Origin: Hyperoplus lanceolatus
Lineage: Eukaryota; Chordata; Actinopteri; Uranoscopiformes; Ammodytidae
Reading direction: 5' to 3'
DNA length: 64,000 nucleotides
NCBI GenBank assembly: GCA_026929865.2
Contig: CM049395.1
Span: forward strand, 11,991,001-12,055,000
The position numbers were made by a program, and so were the translations under genes. Below are positions 1 through 11,690 of the stretch, piece after piece. Under the pieces are notes generated by a model. The model was given only the letters and a program-made list of their open reading frames with translations. It had not been told where the DNA came from and made no database searches. The stretch's first letter is position 1, and each line of letters begins with the position of its first letter.

Positions 1-1146
1 TAAATCCTAGCCGAAAAAAAAACACATCTGGCTCTCTAATGGCCTCACGTCCATCTTTTGGTGAAGCTCTACCCCTTTCCTCATCTTCACGCCCACATTT
101 TCTGTTGCTCTTGGAGAGGTGTGCCTCTCCAGTTTCTGACAGGAACTATGTTTTGACAGTGTTCTCGAGAAGGGTAAGTGGGGAAACTATGGCCAAATGC
201 AGCCACTCCAACCTGGCAGAGTTAAGCACTCACAGAGTTAAGCACTCTAATGTGGTTACTCTCTGTAACCTGTGCACGTCAGAAAAGAGAACATCATTGA
301 CAGAATAAGTAAAGTTATATTTATTTTACCAAAAGGAACTGAGTATCCCAGAGAGTCATTGTTTTACTGTCTTCTAAGCTTACCTGCTCCACAATGCAGA
401 ACACAGTGCTGGAGCATGATGACGGAGGACTGAAGGTATAAAGACACAGTAGGAGTTAGGACACTAGCCTCATTCATCGAAAAAGCCCTGGTTTAGGCAG
501 CTTGTAATTTCTCTGAAGCTCTTGTGTTGATGGTGGCTTGGCAAAGCTTTCAATCCCTAGACAGAGGGAGGGGAAAAAGATGGTTTAGGGAGGAGAGCAG
601 AAACGAAAAACGAGGAGCGCTGTCTCACTCAAGGTCACTCTTCAAATCAAGCAAACCATACATGGAAGCCAAGTGAGGTTGTACTACTAGCTCAAAGCAC
701 CCAACCACACTGGGGCCCAGCTAGCACAACCCATCACTCTCTCTACTGCACCCACCAGGGAAGCTAGGCTTTGGGTTACAAAAGAACGATTACCATGGGC
801 TATGTTACACTCTTTTCAACCCTTTTTGTTTAACTTTGATTATTTTGTATTTCATAGTTACCTTTTTAGTATACTGCTTTCCCAGCATAAACTCTTACTC
901 AATACAGTTGTGGCATAAAGGAGAATTGAAGAACTCCTTGCGCCGCATGTTTTGTTGTGTTTGATTTGGTTGTATGGTTGTTAAGTTCACAGAATGCACC
1001 ACTGAACTTTCACATATCTACACATTAACACTGCTGCTTTACTGATAGACACTTTTCTATACTTTCTTTAAATACGTATTATGTTGTTGTGAATACTATC
1101 ATTGTTATAACTGTGTGCATTTCCCTGCTTAGAGCCGGGTCACAAA
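1..1146. other. No gene seen; last part may be an LTR
   Basis: I see no coding exon. The small frame near the start matches no family I know. The final few hundred bases are AT-rich, lack repeats, and run directly into a primer-binding-site match, so they could be the end of an old LTR. I could not define the left LTR edge. Confidence 0.5.
217..248 (+). repeat. 16-bp tandem duplication
   Basis: Two adjacent copies of CAGAGTTAAGCACTCA/T lie head to tail, differing only at the last base. It is a simple local duplication with no evident function. Confidence 0.8.
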
Positions 1147-1163
1147 TGGGGGCTCGTCCGGGA
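1147..1163 (+). mobile_element. tRNA-Pro primer-binding-site match, LTR retroelement relic
   Basis: The 17 bases TGGGGGCTCGTCCGGGA equal the primer-binding site complementary to the 3' end of proline tRNA that many retroviruses and some LTR retrotransposons place just after the 5' LTR. The two bases before it are AA, preceded by CACA, so an LTR ending in CA about two bases upstream fits the usual layout. I see no gag, pol or env frame downstream and no second LTR, so this would be a decayed fragment. A chance match of this length is unlikely but possible. Confidence 0.55.
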
Positions 1164-3493
1164 ATAACGTCTCTTTTTAATTTCTAGTAGTTTTAGTAGA
1201 TTTTGGTATGTATTTTGTCTAACCAGTTTGAAACAGAAAACAACTTCATGACTATTTGATTTGAAACATGGTGTTTGAGGGCTCAGTGTTGTGAGGCCAC
1301 ACCTTAGCCTTCATCATTCCCAGCTGTCAGTGAACCTGCACTGGGCCGCCCAGGCACCTCATGCATTTCGACTGATCACTGGAGCTCGGCATTATGCGTT
1401 TAGACTCAGGAAAGGGAAAGTCAAAGTGGCCAAATTAGCCAGAGATCTACATGCCACACTTTAAATAGTTGTGTAATTGTTTTAATGTGTGGCACTATGA
1501 TTATATTTCAAGCGGTTAAAATGACAGTTTTCTTATTGTACCATTTCTGTTTGTTTATGTGGGTGAATGTAATGATTGAACATATTGTTTAAAGAAGATC
1601 CTGTTGTTATTTAACAAAATCTACTCTGTGGTTATGACCTTCAAGTATTTATTACAGAAATTGTGTTTGATAACATACAGCCCCTCTGGTTTTAAAGGAC
1701 CTCTTACTGCTAATGCTTGTATTGTGCAGTAACGTGCTGTCTCACTTTAGTCTTAGTCTTATTGTATTATTCCCACAAACACTAGGTGAGGAATTGAGTT
1801 TGGGAAGTCTCTTAGTGCAGCAGCTGTATGATCCTTAGCTTCTCCTTCTTATTTGTGCAGTGTCAGTAATGCTTTGGACCATGGCCCAGACACCCATGCA
1901 ATGTGACATGGTAGTCCTATTAAGGTTTCCTAATCAAGTTTCTCCTCCTCTCCTCCCTTCCTTTCTCCTCTTCTTCTGCTTTTAGGACCAGAGAGTTGGC
2001 ACAGAGCTCTCTGATAAGGATTTAAGGCTGTGTTTGTGTTGGATGTTGGCCAACAGTCTCTTCAATCTACCATTATTTCACCACATGGTATGGTTGCTGG
2101 TCAGAAATTGAGATATTGAATATTTACAAAATAAATCCTGAATATCTAACAAATGAGAAAAGAGTAAGACTATTTTGGGCTTTTGTCTGTATTTGCTGAT
2201 TTAGAAATTGCACATGGGTTTGAAATTATTTTCACCAGGATTTCATGGCACCACACATGCAAGCAAAATGTGTTGGCTGCTACAAGACAACACTGTTTAC
2301 AAAATATGAGATGGTAGAGTTTAACTATAGAGTTCTGGTTTAAATATCTATATATGGGTTTATTCTTTAAATTTGTTTTTTAATATAAAACAAATTTTCA
2401 ATTTTCAATGTTGTCATTAATATTTAAAAAGAAACAAGGATTATGGTTTTCAGTTGAGTTATTTCGAATCATATTTAAAACTTGGTATTAAGTATTAGGA
2501 ATTCACAACATAAACTAACTGCACAAACCAGTCATGCCTATTGTTTTTGTTGTGTTACCTATACCATTAGTTGTTACAGGCCAAGAGTCTTTATCCAGGC
2601 CTCCGCTTCAACCCTTTTCCAGGATCAGAGCTGCAGTTTGTGGTAGAGTTCCTGCTGCTGTATGGTTATCTCATAACCCTGGACATTGGGGCATGAACAT
2701 CACCCACTTACAACTCTCTTAAAGAATTCATTAGGTAGGCCTCATACTTTTTCAGGTGCCTGACGGCGGCCGTGGATTGGAATGAAGAGGCCACTGTGTC
2801 CACACCAGGCAGGGGTGGAAACTACAATGTTACTACAAGAAAACTACATGGTTGGGGGAAGAATGTTGCTTGAGGAAGTAGGCCTGGCTAGAACTAGCGA
2901 CACACTATTGAAAATACAGGGTCGGTCTATCAAAGCATGTCAGTTGCAACTTCAAGGGTCCAATTTCTCAGTACATTTATTTAGTTAATCACCGAAAGGA
3001 AACTCAAAAGCACAGGTTGGTCATGGTATCATAATGTTATGGGAAGGGAATTTTAATTTAGTCAGAATTGAGTGGGAGAGGATGACCATTAGATATTTGA
3101 AGACCACTCTTATTGATGGATGGCTTCCTATTTACTTTTTTCTGAGGGGCAATCCAGCCCCTTTGTGTGACTTTATGTGTGTGCAATGCAATTTTTGTGT
3201 ACTCACAAAACAGTCAAAAAGCTGTTCTAGCTTGCAGGAAGGCAATAAACAAATTGCATGAACACAGTGGAAAGAAAAACTTGCATCTATTTTTGCATTA
3301 TTGAATATAATATTACTGGCTGGTTGTAAGTTTGATAGAAAGCAATAGCCCAAGAAAATACTTGATATCCTTTGTTCACTGTGATGACGATTTAAGTATT
3401 CATCCAAACTGCATACGTTTCACAAGCGGTTTAAAACGGATTTCTTAATAACAGAATGAAAAATATCCAAGTTTCTACAACTTAACTTTTATG
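1164..3493. other. No gene seen; AT-rich non-coding stretch
   Basis: There is a pyrimidine-rich patch near 1930-1985 and an AT-rich patch near 2330-2520. The short frames around 2534-3260 contain no recognisable domain. The first 300 bases could be the leader of the LTR relic, but nothing shows this directly. Confidence 0.5.
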
Positions 3494-3622
3494 CCTTGTT
3501 TCCACTGGGAAGGGAAGGGTACCAAAATATGTGTACCGTGCTGTACCTATTTTTGTCACCCCTTCGATGGAGTGCCAACCAAACCAAACCAAGCCAAGCT
3601 GTACTGCTTAGTGGAGAGAACA
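3494..3622. mobile_element. Short palindromic MITE, CCTTGTTTCCACTG ends
   Basis: The left end reads CCTTGTTTCCACTG. The right end reads CTGTACTGCTTAGTGGAGAG, close to the right end of a second copy near 32.5 kb that finishes CAGTGGAAACAAGG. The middle shares GGTACCAAAA and TTTTTGTCACC with that copy. The two copies define a small non-autonomous DNA transposon family with imperfect terminal inverted repeats. I could not assign the superfamily because no clear target duplication is visible. Confidence 0.6.
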
Positions 3623-4051
3623 CAACAGCATAAACTAATTCCTTTTCAATAAAATGTTTGACTCTGCATTAAATGCTTATGAATGTAATGTACATTACTT
3701 TGTAGTAGTGGTTTGAATTATTACTTAATAAATACATCACAACTAAGTCACACTTAAATAAATACATGTCCTGCTCTAAAAAGTTAAGTTAAAAAGCTTA
3801 ACAATTTTATAATTTTTTTATTGAGTGTTACCTCTGTGAATTCATTTTGAATGAGACAACAACTTTGTTGAAATGTAAATTGTAACCTTTAATATTGTTC
3901 ATGATTTCTGTATTTGTTGTGAACAATGGGAAGCCTGCATTGAGGTAGATATTACATATCATTGTCTCATTTGATAAAAGGTACACGCATATTCATTTTG
4001 ACTGTATGTGTGCTACTGAGCCAAAACAAACAAAAACAAAAACAAATTGAA

Positions 4052-4125
4052 AACAACAAATCACCCAAACATACTTAAAAACCAACTTCTGGTTATTAAG
4101 TATATTTGGGTGATTTTTTGTTGTC
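4052..4125. repeat. Long inverted repeat (hairpin)
   Basis: The left arm (4052-4084) and right arm (4090-4125) are reverse complements apart from a two-base length difference in an A/T run and two mismatches. The shared core is AATCACCCAAACATACTTAA and its complement, with about five unpaired bases between the arms. It could be the palindromic core of a decayed MITE or a simple cruciform. Confidence 0.75.
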
Positions 4126-7100
4126 TGTTTTTTGCCTTGTTGTGAAGACACAACATATTTTATTAATATGCGATTATCTGATCAGAGACATTGGGCTGGT
4201 CTGGTGAGTAAGGGAATCCTTTCCGAGTGTTGAGATATAGCTGTAGCATGGAGTACCCTGCCTGACTCTGTGCCTCCCCACATTTAAACCAGGCATCCCA
4301 GGCGGAGTGCAATTGATTTTGGCAGTGGATGGAATAAAGATTGATTGAATCAGAATGGAAAGGACCCCGCTGGAGGATCGACCATGCAGTAACCCTTCAG
4401 CTGTGGATGCCTTTGCCAAGAAAGTACTCACAGTTATTCTAGCGTAAGGGGCGATGCGATTAAAGCCTATAGCTTCGACACACAGAACACTGGGGCTGGA
4501 GAATGTGTCCTATGGAGAAATTACACATGTGACCACTAGACTGTGGTTTAACTGTTAATTAGAAGATTGTCTATTATCTACCTCACTGTGATGAGGGAAT
4601 GGAAACAGGCGCAGAGAGACTCAATGTATTGAAGTGAACATGCAGTAATAACACACACTGAGAACATGCTCAATATTTGTGGTGTGGTCTGCTCTTTCTG
4701 TGTGGTGTCTGTTTAGTGTAAACCTGCTCTCATCAAATCGATGTTAAACAGGTTTTGGCACTTATTATTGTTAGTGTTGTGAAGCAGTGAGGCTGGCACA
4801 AAGAGGGATGCAATATTTATCCAATAACATGGCCAGCTTTTTATCATTATGTTATTTTTCTTATTGCTGCTATTGTTGTAGTAAGTTTCATTCAAACATT
4901 TTGCAAGCTGTCTCTGAGGGGGAAGTCAACTGTTAACAAGTGTGCTTGTTTAGGGTTGACACCGTTTTATTTCTACAATTAACGGATTACAGTGTAACTG
5001 GCATTTCAAGTGTGTTGCCTTCACAAACTTTCCCTCAACATAAACATCATCAGGGAGGTCTCTGTCATCTCTCCTATTGCCAAGTGCCTGATGTGTCATT
5101 ACAAGTGTGTATTTACAGCATGCTCTCCTCTCTACCCAGGGACCTCGTCTAGCACCTGTCAGAAAGCAGCTTCACCAGAGACAATCAAAGAGCGTCGCGT
5201 GGCATGTTTGATGTGTACTCAAACATAATGTGCTGTGAAAACATCCCTATGCTCTGCCAACACTAAGTCTCCCTCTGTCTGGCACCGGTTCTTCTTCAGT
5301 CGCGTGCCTGCAAGGCTGCGTTTATCTCCGTTTTATTTTTATGCTCACACACAGATGCAGTACTGTGAACAGATGAACAGGCCTAGAGCTACTAAACAGA
5401 TCCATCTGTTGCATATACACTGCAAGTTCTCATTTTTTACGTTTGGGACGTACACAAGTCTATCATCTAGTTGTTTTTGTACTATTGGTACGCTTTGTTC
5501 ACCATATAAAATAAAAAACACTGGAATTGCAAGAATTGGCAATGCTATTTCTTCAAAAATATAATGAAATGCCCATTCTACATTTTAATTATGAGCAATA
5601 CCGTAGAGAAGGATTAATGTCCCGTTCCAAAATCCATAATGATGTCCATACAGTCCCATTCCCTGAGATGCACAAGTTCTTGTGATGTTGTACATTTTGG
5701 GATTGATGTCCATTTGGATCCCGGTATCCTCAGTTGAGCACGGAACAGCCATTAATGCGTTTCATTGGAGACTATTAAGAAACTACTGTAATCAGCTTCT
5801 CTGTACTAATAAAGTGTTATATCAATATCATTATCTCCTTTGAACCAATTTTGTCAAGTTGGATGTTTAGACAAAACATATGTAAAAGAAAATGTGTCAG
5901 GTCCTGGTGAAAGGATGACGTTTGATACAGTTTGAAGATCCATGAGTATGAAAACCCCCAAATACTGCAAAGTAATTGGGAAGTGATTATAGGGACCATC
6001 TTTTGTCTTCTTTTTCGATGATCCTACTGTAAACAGAATAAATGCACTGTGAGTGTTTGTGCTTCAACGCAATATACCAGATATGTTTGCTTACAAGTAT
6101 GTGATTGTTCTGTATAATCACTTGTTTAGGTATGTATGTGCTTTCACAGCAATAACAAAAAGCCAAAAAAGCTAGTCCACAGAAGTGTTCCCCACTTGCA
6201 ATGGCGTTATTACACAATGGAAATGAGCTGATAAATAGACTGACATGGCTTAGATAACACATATAATGTTGGTGTAGACGTTGAATACTCTGTGAACTAC
6301 TTAGGTTACTGGGATCTGGTAGTTATTTTTTTGTTGTTGATGGTGTGAATTATTTTTACCATCTGCTCTTATGAAGTTGAATGTAGAAAGTAGAAACAGC
6401 CCTCAATGTATGAGTGTAGGGCTGAAATTATTCCTCTAGTAACTCGATTACAATTGCATTGAAGCCTTGTTTCCACATAACCATATATAGCAGCTGCGCA
6501 CTGTGTTCCACTCGGATGATTATTACTCCCGGACAACTCGCATAAGCTCTGCACATTTGATATTTCAATGCGGCCTCTAGTTGGCTACTGTAGAACGTGG
6601 ACAGGACATGGAAGCTCCAATTGGCACAAGTGAGTTTCTGGTGTAATTTCCGACCACTATGTTTACATGAAAACGTAAGTTACGACAGAAAATACGTGAA
6701 CTATTAGACACATCTGCCTGCTGATTTTAAATGATGCATCAGCAGTCCATGGGGATGCATGGACTTTATAAGTCCATGTATTATTTTGCCTTGTGCAAAT
6801 GTCCTTCATGATTATATTCCATGCACCCTTCATTAGAGTGTATTACCAATGTAATACAGTAGTAAGTTATCCTATTGTCACATCTGTCTTACCCACTCAG
6901 ACAAAGGCATTACAATAGCAGGTCTTTGTTTGTGTTCTCAGCTGACCTCTCCTTGGCTTTCTCCTCTCATCTCACGGCATGGGGAATGTACTCAAGGCGA
7001 TTCCAGCTAAAACTTAAATAGATGGATCCACAATTCTTCCTTTACACAAACATAAATTGGCCACATAACAAGCCTTTGTCTTCTGTTGGTAGACCTAATG

Positions 7101-7482
7101 GGACAACTGCTCTTTAGTTAGCTGGCACACCGAGTGCAAAGCAGCTACACAATTTGAATAGGCAATAATAGAGTGTTCTTGCTAAAAAGTTGTTAGTCAA
7201 ATGAAACAGAAATGTTTCCTTATTAGTAATGCTTTCAATTGTGTAGAGTTCCATTATTGTGTTGCAGCTGAATGATGCCTGCGTCTTTCAGGATGGACCT
7301 AAACCAGCTCTGTCACCACACCTTTGGATGGCCACAGGCACAAGTGCACAATCTGATTCCATATGTTTGGCAGTGATGAAGACCAGTGCAATAAGGTACT
7401 GTTACCTTTTCTTTAGCAGCTTGGGTCCAGTTATTTAACTTAATTAGGTTGTCTTTTAGCTAAAGCGCTGGTCTTATAATAC
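4126..7482. other. No gene seen; possible MITE-end fragment at 6.46 kb
   Basis: Nothing here reads as an exon. At 6464-6476 the sequence GCCTTGTTTCCAC repeats the terminal motif of the 3.5-kb and 32.5-kb MITEs, and GTGTTCCACTCGG follows about 40 bases later, so a degraded third copy may begin here. The remainder is unique-looking AT-rich DNA. Confidence 0.45.
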
Positions 7483-7486
7483 TTAA

Positions 7487-7740
7487 AGCTATAGTGCTTA
7501 ATGTCTGTTCCCCCCACAGGGAATTCTGAGTAATTGGAACAACACTCTCGGTGTATCTACATGAGGTATGCCATTGGTGAGCGCGCATGCATTTGATACT
7601 TTTAACTGTCTTTTCTTTAGTAGTACAATCAACAACTGAAACATTTAGGCAGTCTTTGTGTCAACTTTGTGTCAACTTGTTTGGCAATGTCCTGAATATA
7701 ACCGTCATTCATTTATATGAAACACGTGCACACTATAGCT
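7487..7740. mobile_element. TTAA-flanked MITE, AGCTATAGTG ends
   Basis: The element starts AGCTATAGTGC and ends GCACACTATAGCT, giving near-perfect terminal inverted repeats. It is flanked by TTAA on the left (7483-7486) and right (7741-7744), the target duplication of piggyBac-type elements. It is 254 bp long with no transposase, so it must be non-autonomous. Its right TTAA is also the left TTAA of the next element. Confidence 0.8.
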
Positions 7741-7744
7741 TTAA

Positions 7745-8959
7745 CCTTCCTCTCCTGTTAGGGTCGCCACCGACCTGTTTTGGTTTTCAAATGCATAAAA
7801 GAACCACTTACATTTTGTTTATTGCATCAAGATTTCTTGACTTTGTCAGGAAGCTTTCAACAAAATTAAAAAAATTAAAAATGTTTCACTTAATTATAAA
7901 TGGAAAAAAATATGAAAATTATAACACTGGTGGTGTTTGGGTCGTTTTCGACCCGGTTATTAAATAAGATTTAAAAAACAATAATTAGAGCCAAAACTGA
8001 AATCATAATTTCACTGTCAGCCAACACAATGACAGTCAGCTCCTCTCCCAATCATGTGAGCTCTGGGGGGGTTCTTATTTTGACTTTTTTTGCCCTTATA
8101 CCTGCATAAAATTGAAACAAACAGACGGGCATATCCAGACATGTGAGGTCAATTCAGTATAGAGTTGGTGACTGAGGAGATATACAGTGAACCAAGTTCT
8201 GGATCATGTTTTTGGTGAAAATGGCCACCTGATTCTAAAAAGGTGTCAGGTCTGCCGAAGCAATAAGGGCAGAAAGATAAACGTATTGTGCTTTACCTGC
8301 AAGAAATATCTCTGCAAAGAACACTAAAAGTGTTGCTTTTTGTCACACATCTGTACACACACAAATACACATGCACACAGAGACTTTTACTCTGTTTTTC
8401 TTACTAATTTTGGAACCAGTAATTGATTTCGATTGGTTTGATTTGTAGATTGGTTGTTGTTTATTTGACCATACAAATCTATATTTTGTGTTGTGACTTG
8501 TTCTGGTGTTCATTGTGTGTTTGTATAATGCTGATTTTTGCTCTTTTCTGAAGTAAATATATATGGGTCGTAATTGACCAGTAACACCATAGATGCTAAA
8601 AAAGTCAATAATATTAATATGAAAAAATAAATAAAACAATTTTAGTTAATATGTGTTCTCATACCCCTCAGTAATAATCAGGTAACACAACAACCAAATA
8701 TTTATTTATATGATTCTCTTAAGGTTCATTTTACCATTTTTTTTATTGAAATTGAGGCGCATACTGACAAAAAAACACAAAAAATATTAAAAACAATATT
8801 CTCATAGATAAGGAAGCCTAACAAGGTAACCAAGAGATGCGAAACAAATTTGATGATAGATAATTGTTTTTAGTGTTTTCTACGGCTGATTTCAGACACG
8901 GGTCGAAACTGACCCGCTAACACCATGGATGGTAACAGACAGTTAACACAGGAGGAAGG
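7745..8959 (+). mobile_element. Defective piggyBac-like transposon
   Basis: The left end CCTTCCTCTCCTGTTAGGGTC and the right end (reverse complement CCTTCCTCCTGTGTTAACTG) form the terminal inverted repeats, flanked by TTAA at 7741-7744 and 8960-8963. At 1215 bp it is much shorter than an autonomous piggyBac. Four copies of a GGGTCG...CGACC-type palindrome lie inside, at 7761-7775, 7939-7954, 8565-8579 and 8900-8915; the last two are followed by TAACACCAT. A relic of the transposase C-terminus survives at 8172-8327. The rest of the transposase gene is missing, so the copy cannot move itself. Confidence 0.85.
8172..8327 (+). pseudogene. piggyBac transposase C-terminal cysteine-rich relic
   Basis: After an in-frame TGA at 8169, a frame stays open to a TAA at 8325-8327. 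It encodes a motif with spacing C-x2-C-x11-C-x2-C-x4-C-x2-H at its very end. This matches the cysteine-rich, zinc-binding domain that closes piggyBac transposases and helps bind transposon ends. The upstream part with the DDE/D catalytic aspartates is not present in any frame. The element's TTAA-flanked ends agree with the assignment. Confidence 0.75.
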
Positions 8960-8963
8960 TTAA

Positions 8964-9434
8964 TTTCTTTTTTTTTTTTTTTTATTATTATTCTTTCGGA
9001 CAATTCCACACAATACACAATTATCTCTTTCACATCATACATCTTAATTAGTGTCTTAATATTTAAGTAAATGTGTAAACCTACTTTTTATTTAAAACTA
9101 TTTAATACATTCACACGTAACAAGTGTTGCAAGATAGAGTTGAGTTGAGAGTGATTTTCGGAACGTGATTGAGTGCTACATCAGAACAGCAAGAACATGC
9201 CGGTTTACATGTACAGTGGATTGAGGTTCAGACATAATCTTTTAGTTTAGTTAACTCTTCAAGATGTTCTCCTCTATCTGCTTTGCCTGAATTTATCTTT
9301 TACATTCTGTTCATTCCCTGAGGGTAATTTTGAGCTCAGTTTGGCTAGCTTTTCCCTTCACTTCAGCAGAAGATTGCATAACCTGGCCTTGGATGCTGTG
9401 GAGCTTGTCTTCTTGCCAAGAGCATATCCTGGAA

Positions 9435-9465
<31 letters not shown>

Positions 9466-10324
9466 TTATACATACTGTACTTGTTTAATTTTTCTAACTC
9501 TCCCTCTTTAAGTTTCTTTCATTCTCTTCTTACCCAATTGTATACTGACCCCGGTGCTAGGTTGGGATTTCTGTTTGCCCAGCTGCACGGCTTATTTACC
9601 TGGGGTAAAATAAAGTCCCATCAGACCTTTCATAAAACACAGAATAAAATGTAATCTGAAAAGGAAAGGGAGAATGGGGTGAGGGCAAATCCATGGTCTG
9701 TCAGAGTAAGAGGAAACTGGAGGTACTGGACCGCTCCCAAGGCAGCACTGTTAAACCTTTGGGGCAAGGCCAATGAAAGCAGCATATTAGGAATCTGAGA
9801 TGTGGTCCACACACTACATGTCTCTTGCCTCTCGCCAAGGCCACTATACTCTCCATCTTTCTCTCTCTCTTTCTCTCCTTCCATAATGTACACCCTGTAA
9901 AAATGTCCCCCAATGCCTTTCTCCTCTTATTGTTAAGATTTAGAAAGAAAATGTACTGACTCATGGAAAGGACTTCCTTGCCCTTGAGCTTGCGGTGTGG
10001 TTGAGCAGAAGGAAGTTCTTAGGTTCAGAGCCCAGATGGCACCTGTGGCTGTGTGGGATCTCATTGCTCTCTTGTTCCCCTCCAGAGGGTAGTGCTGGAG
10101 ATTCCCTTGCCAATGCCTAGTCAGCACCACAAAAGTTCAACAACCATTGCTGGTTAGATTCTAGGCCTTCAGACTCAAACTGATGGCAAGGCCGAGCCCT
10201 AGGATGTTGTGCATATATGCATTGACCATTGGCTGCTTAATCACCCTCAATCCTTTTTACACCAAGATGGCACATTAGAAAATAATAGAGAAATTGCGCC
10301 TATTTTAATATGTTCTTTGCTTAA
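8964..10324. other. No gene seen
   Basis: Begins with a T-run next to the piggyBac-like element and contains a (TG)14 tract. The small frames between 9.4 and 10.1 kb on both strands contain no recognisable domain. Confidence 0.5.
9436..9463 (+). repeat. (TG)n microsatellite
   Basis: Fourteen uninterrupted TG units. Confidence 0.95.
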
Positions 10325-10328
10325 TTAA

Positions 10329-10841
10329 AGCTCCCATATTATACACTTTTCGGTACTATTATACACCATATTATATGGTCTTAGTGGTCCCTAATACGTT
10401 TTTCTTTAATTGTTTGCTGAAAAAAACTTTCAGATAATTTATTGTACTATGCTGATGTTCAGCTAATCTCGAAATGGCCTATTTTTTAAAAAGAGCTGCA
10501 GCTCCCCTCGTAAATATACAATCTTTGAGCTCCCCCCGCCCCCTGTCCGGAAGCGAAGCCAGATACGCCTCGCCCTCTGTCTGTCAGGGCCGTGGACCAA
10601 TAAGAAATAGGGGTGTGGGCTGCACAGTGGAAGCTTATGGCCTTCCAGTTTGTGAGGTCAGAAACTGGGAAAATTCTGACTGGAGTATATTGAGGGGGAG
10701 GGTTGGGGATTTCAGAAAACGGGAGAGTGAGAAAAGGAGAGATTGTTACTTTTTGATATTTTGACAGTCTCTAGGCACACCGTGGACGCATGGATATGTT
10801 GGAACACATTTAAAAAGTGCATTTAGCATAATATGGGACCT
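10329..10841. mobile_element. TTAA-flanked MITE, AGSTCCCATATTAT ends
   Basis: The left end reads AGCTCCCATATTATAC and the right end, reverse-complemented, reads AGGTCCCATATTATGC. TTAA sits on both sides (10325-10328 and 10842-10845). The interior is GC-richer than the flanks and contains a chance frame of 96 codons without a known domain. Its 513-bp length and lack of transposase make it a non-autonomous element, probably mobilised by a piggyBac-type enzyme. Confidence 0.85.
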
Positions 10842-10845
10842 TTAA

Positions 10846-11559
10846 GAGCTAACAATAATGACATTTCAGATTCCTTGAATTACAACTTTGAAACGGTCCC
10901 AAGACACCAACAATGCAGAATGTGTTGATAAATAACTTCAATTTAAATGGGATTCTCTCGGAATTTACACCCTAACTTCAGTGTGTTGTCTTGGTTATGT
11001 ATTTGATATTATTTCCTTGGAGTCTCTTTAATAAAGTGCATGCATTTCTTTAAACCGTCTTTATGGTGGGGTATTAAAAGCACAGTGCTGTGTTCTAATC
11101 CAGCTGGGGTATTGCCCCTGACGCCAAGTGTCTTTATAGAGCAGTGACATTAGCTTGTTTATTGGTTGCAGGGGCGTAAAGTTGCTATTGTTTTAATTGC
11201 TTGTAGATGCTCCTGGGATCCATGGAGATTACAGAGACTGCAGATGCCAGCATATTGGAAATGAGATAGCAAACGAAACTGAAGAAAGCCAAAATATACA
11301 TTAGCAATATTTGATTTGGTATGCACTCACTTGACAAAATTGCTTATAGTTATTGTATATGCTTAATGCATACGAGAAGGCAACATTATGGGAGCAATGA
11401 TCAAAAATAATATTAATGAGACACACATCTTATGAATAAGCATTCTTATTTTATTGTTGTAATTTCATACTGGTGTCCATTGTGACAGCAAGTTGGTCAA
11501 GTGTTCCTGATCCTCCAACAAGCTTGATAGATTCAGATCAAAATAAATGACAGTTGGGA
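10846..11559. other. No gene seen
   Basis: AT-rich unique-looking sequence with no repeat or frame of note. Confidence 0.5.
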
Positions 11560-11690
11560 GTGTGTATCATAAGGCCAAGTTCTTGTTGCAGCAGCCCCAG
11601 GTTTGAATCCAGCCCGGGGCCCTTTGCTGCATGTCTTCCTCCACTCTTGCCTGTTTCATATCTATCTTTTTCATCTGTCTATTCTAGCCA
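11560..11690 (+). mobile_element. tRNA-derived SINE fragment
   Basis: GGTTTGAATCC at 11600-11610 fits the polymerase III B box. It is followed by AGCCCGGGGCCCTTTGCTGC and a CT-rich tail, an arrangement I know from a common fish tRNA-derived SINE. The A-box side is poorly preserved, so the copy is degraded or 5' truncated. Confidence 0.6.

Noticed and set aside
4174-4431. 85-codon minus-strand frame in a GC-richer patch with a GTACTCAC donor-like motif
   Set aside because: No recognisable domain and no acceptor or neighbouring exon that would form a gene.
7587-7967. 126-codon frame at the start of the piggyBac-like region
   Set aside because: It crosses the boundary between two separate transposons at 7741, so it cannot be an ancestral gene.
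10474-10764. 96-codon frame
   Set aside because: It lies wholly inside a 513-bp MITE and has no transposase motif.
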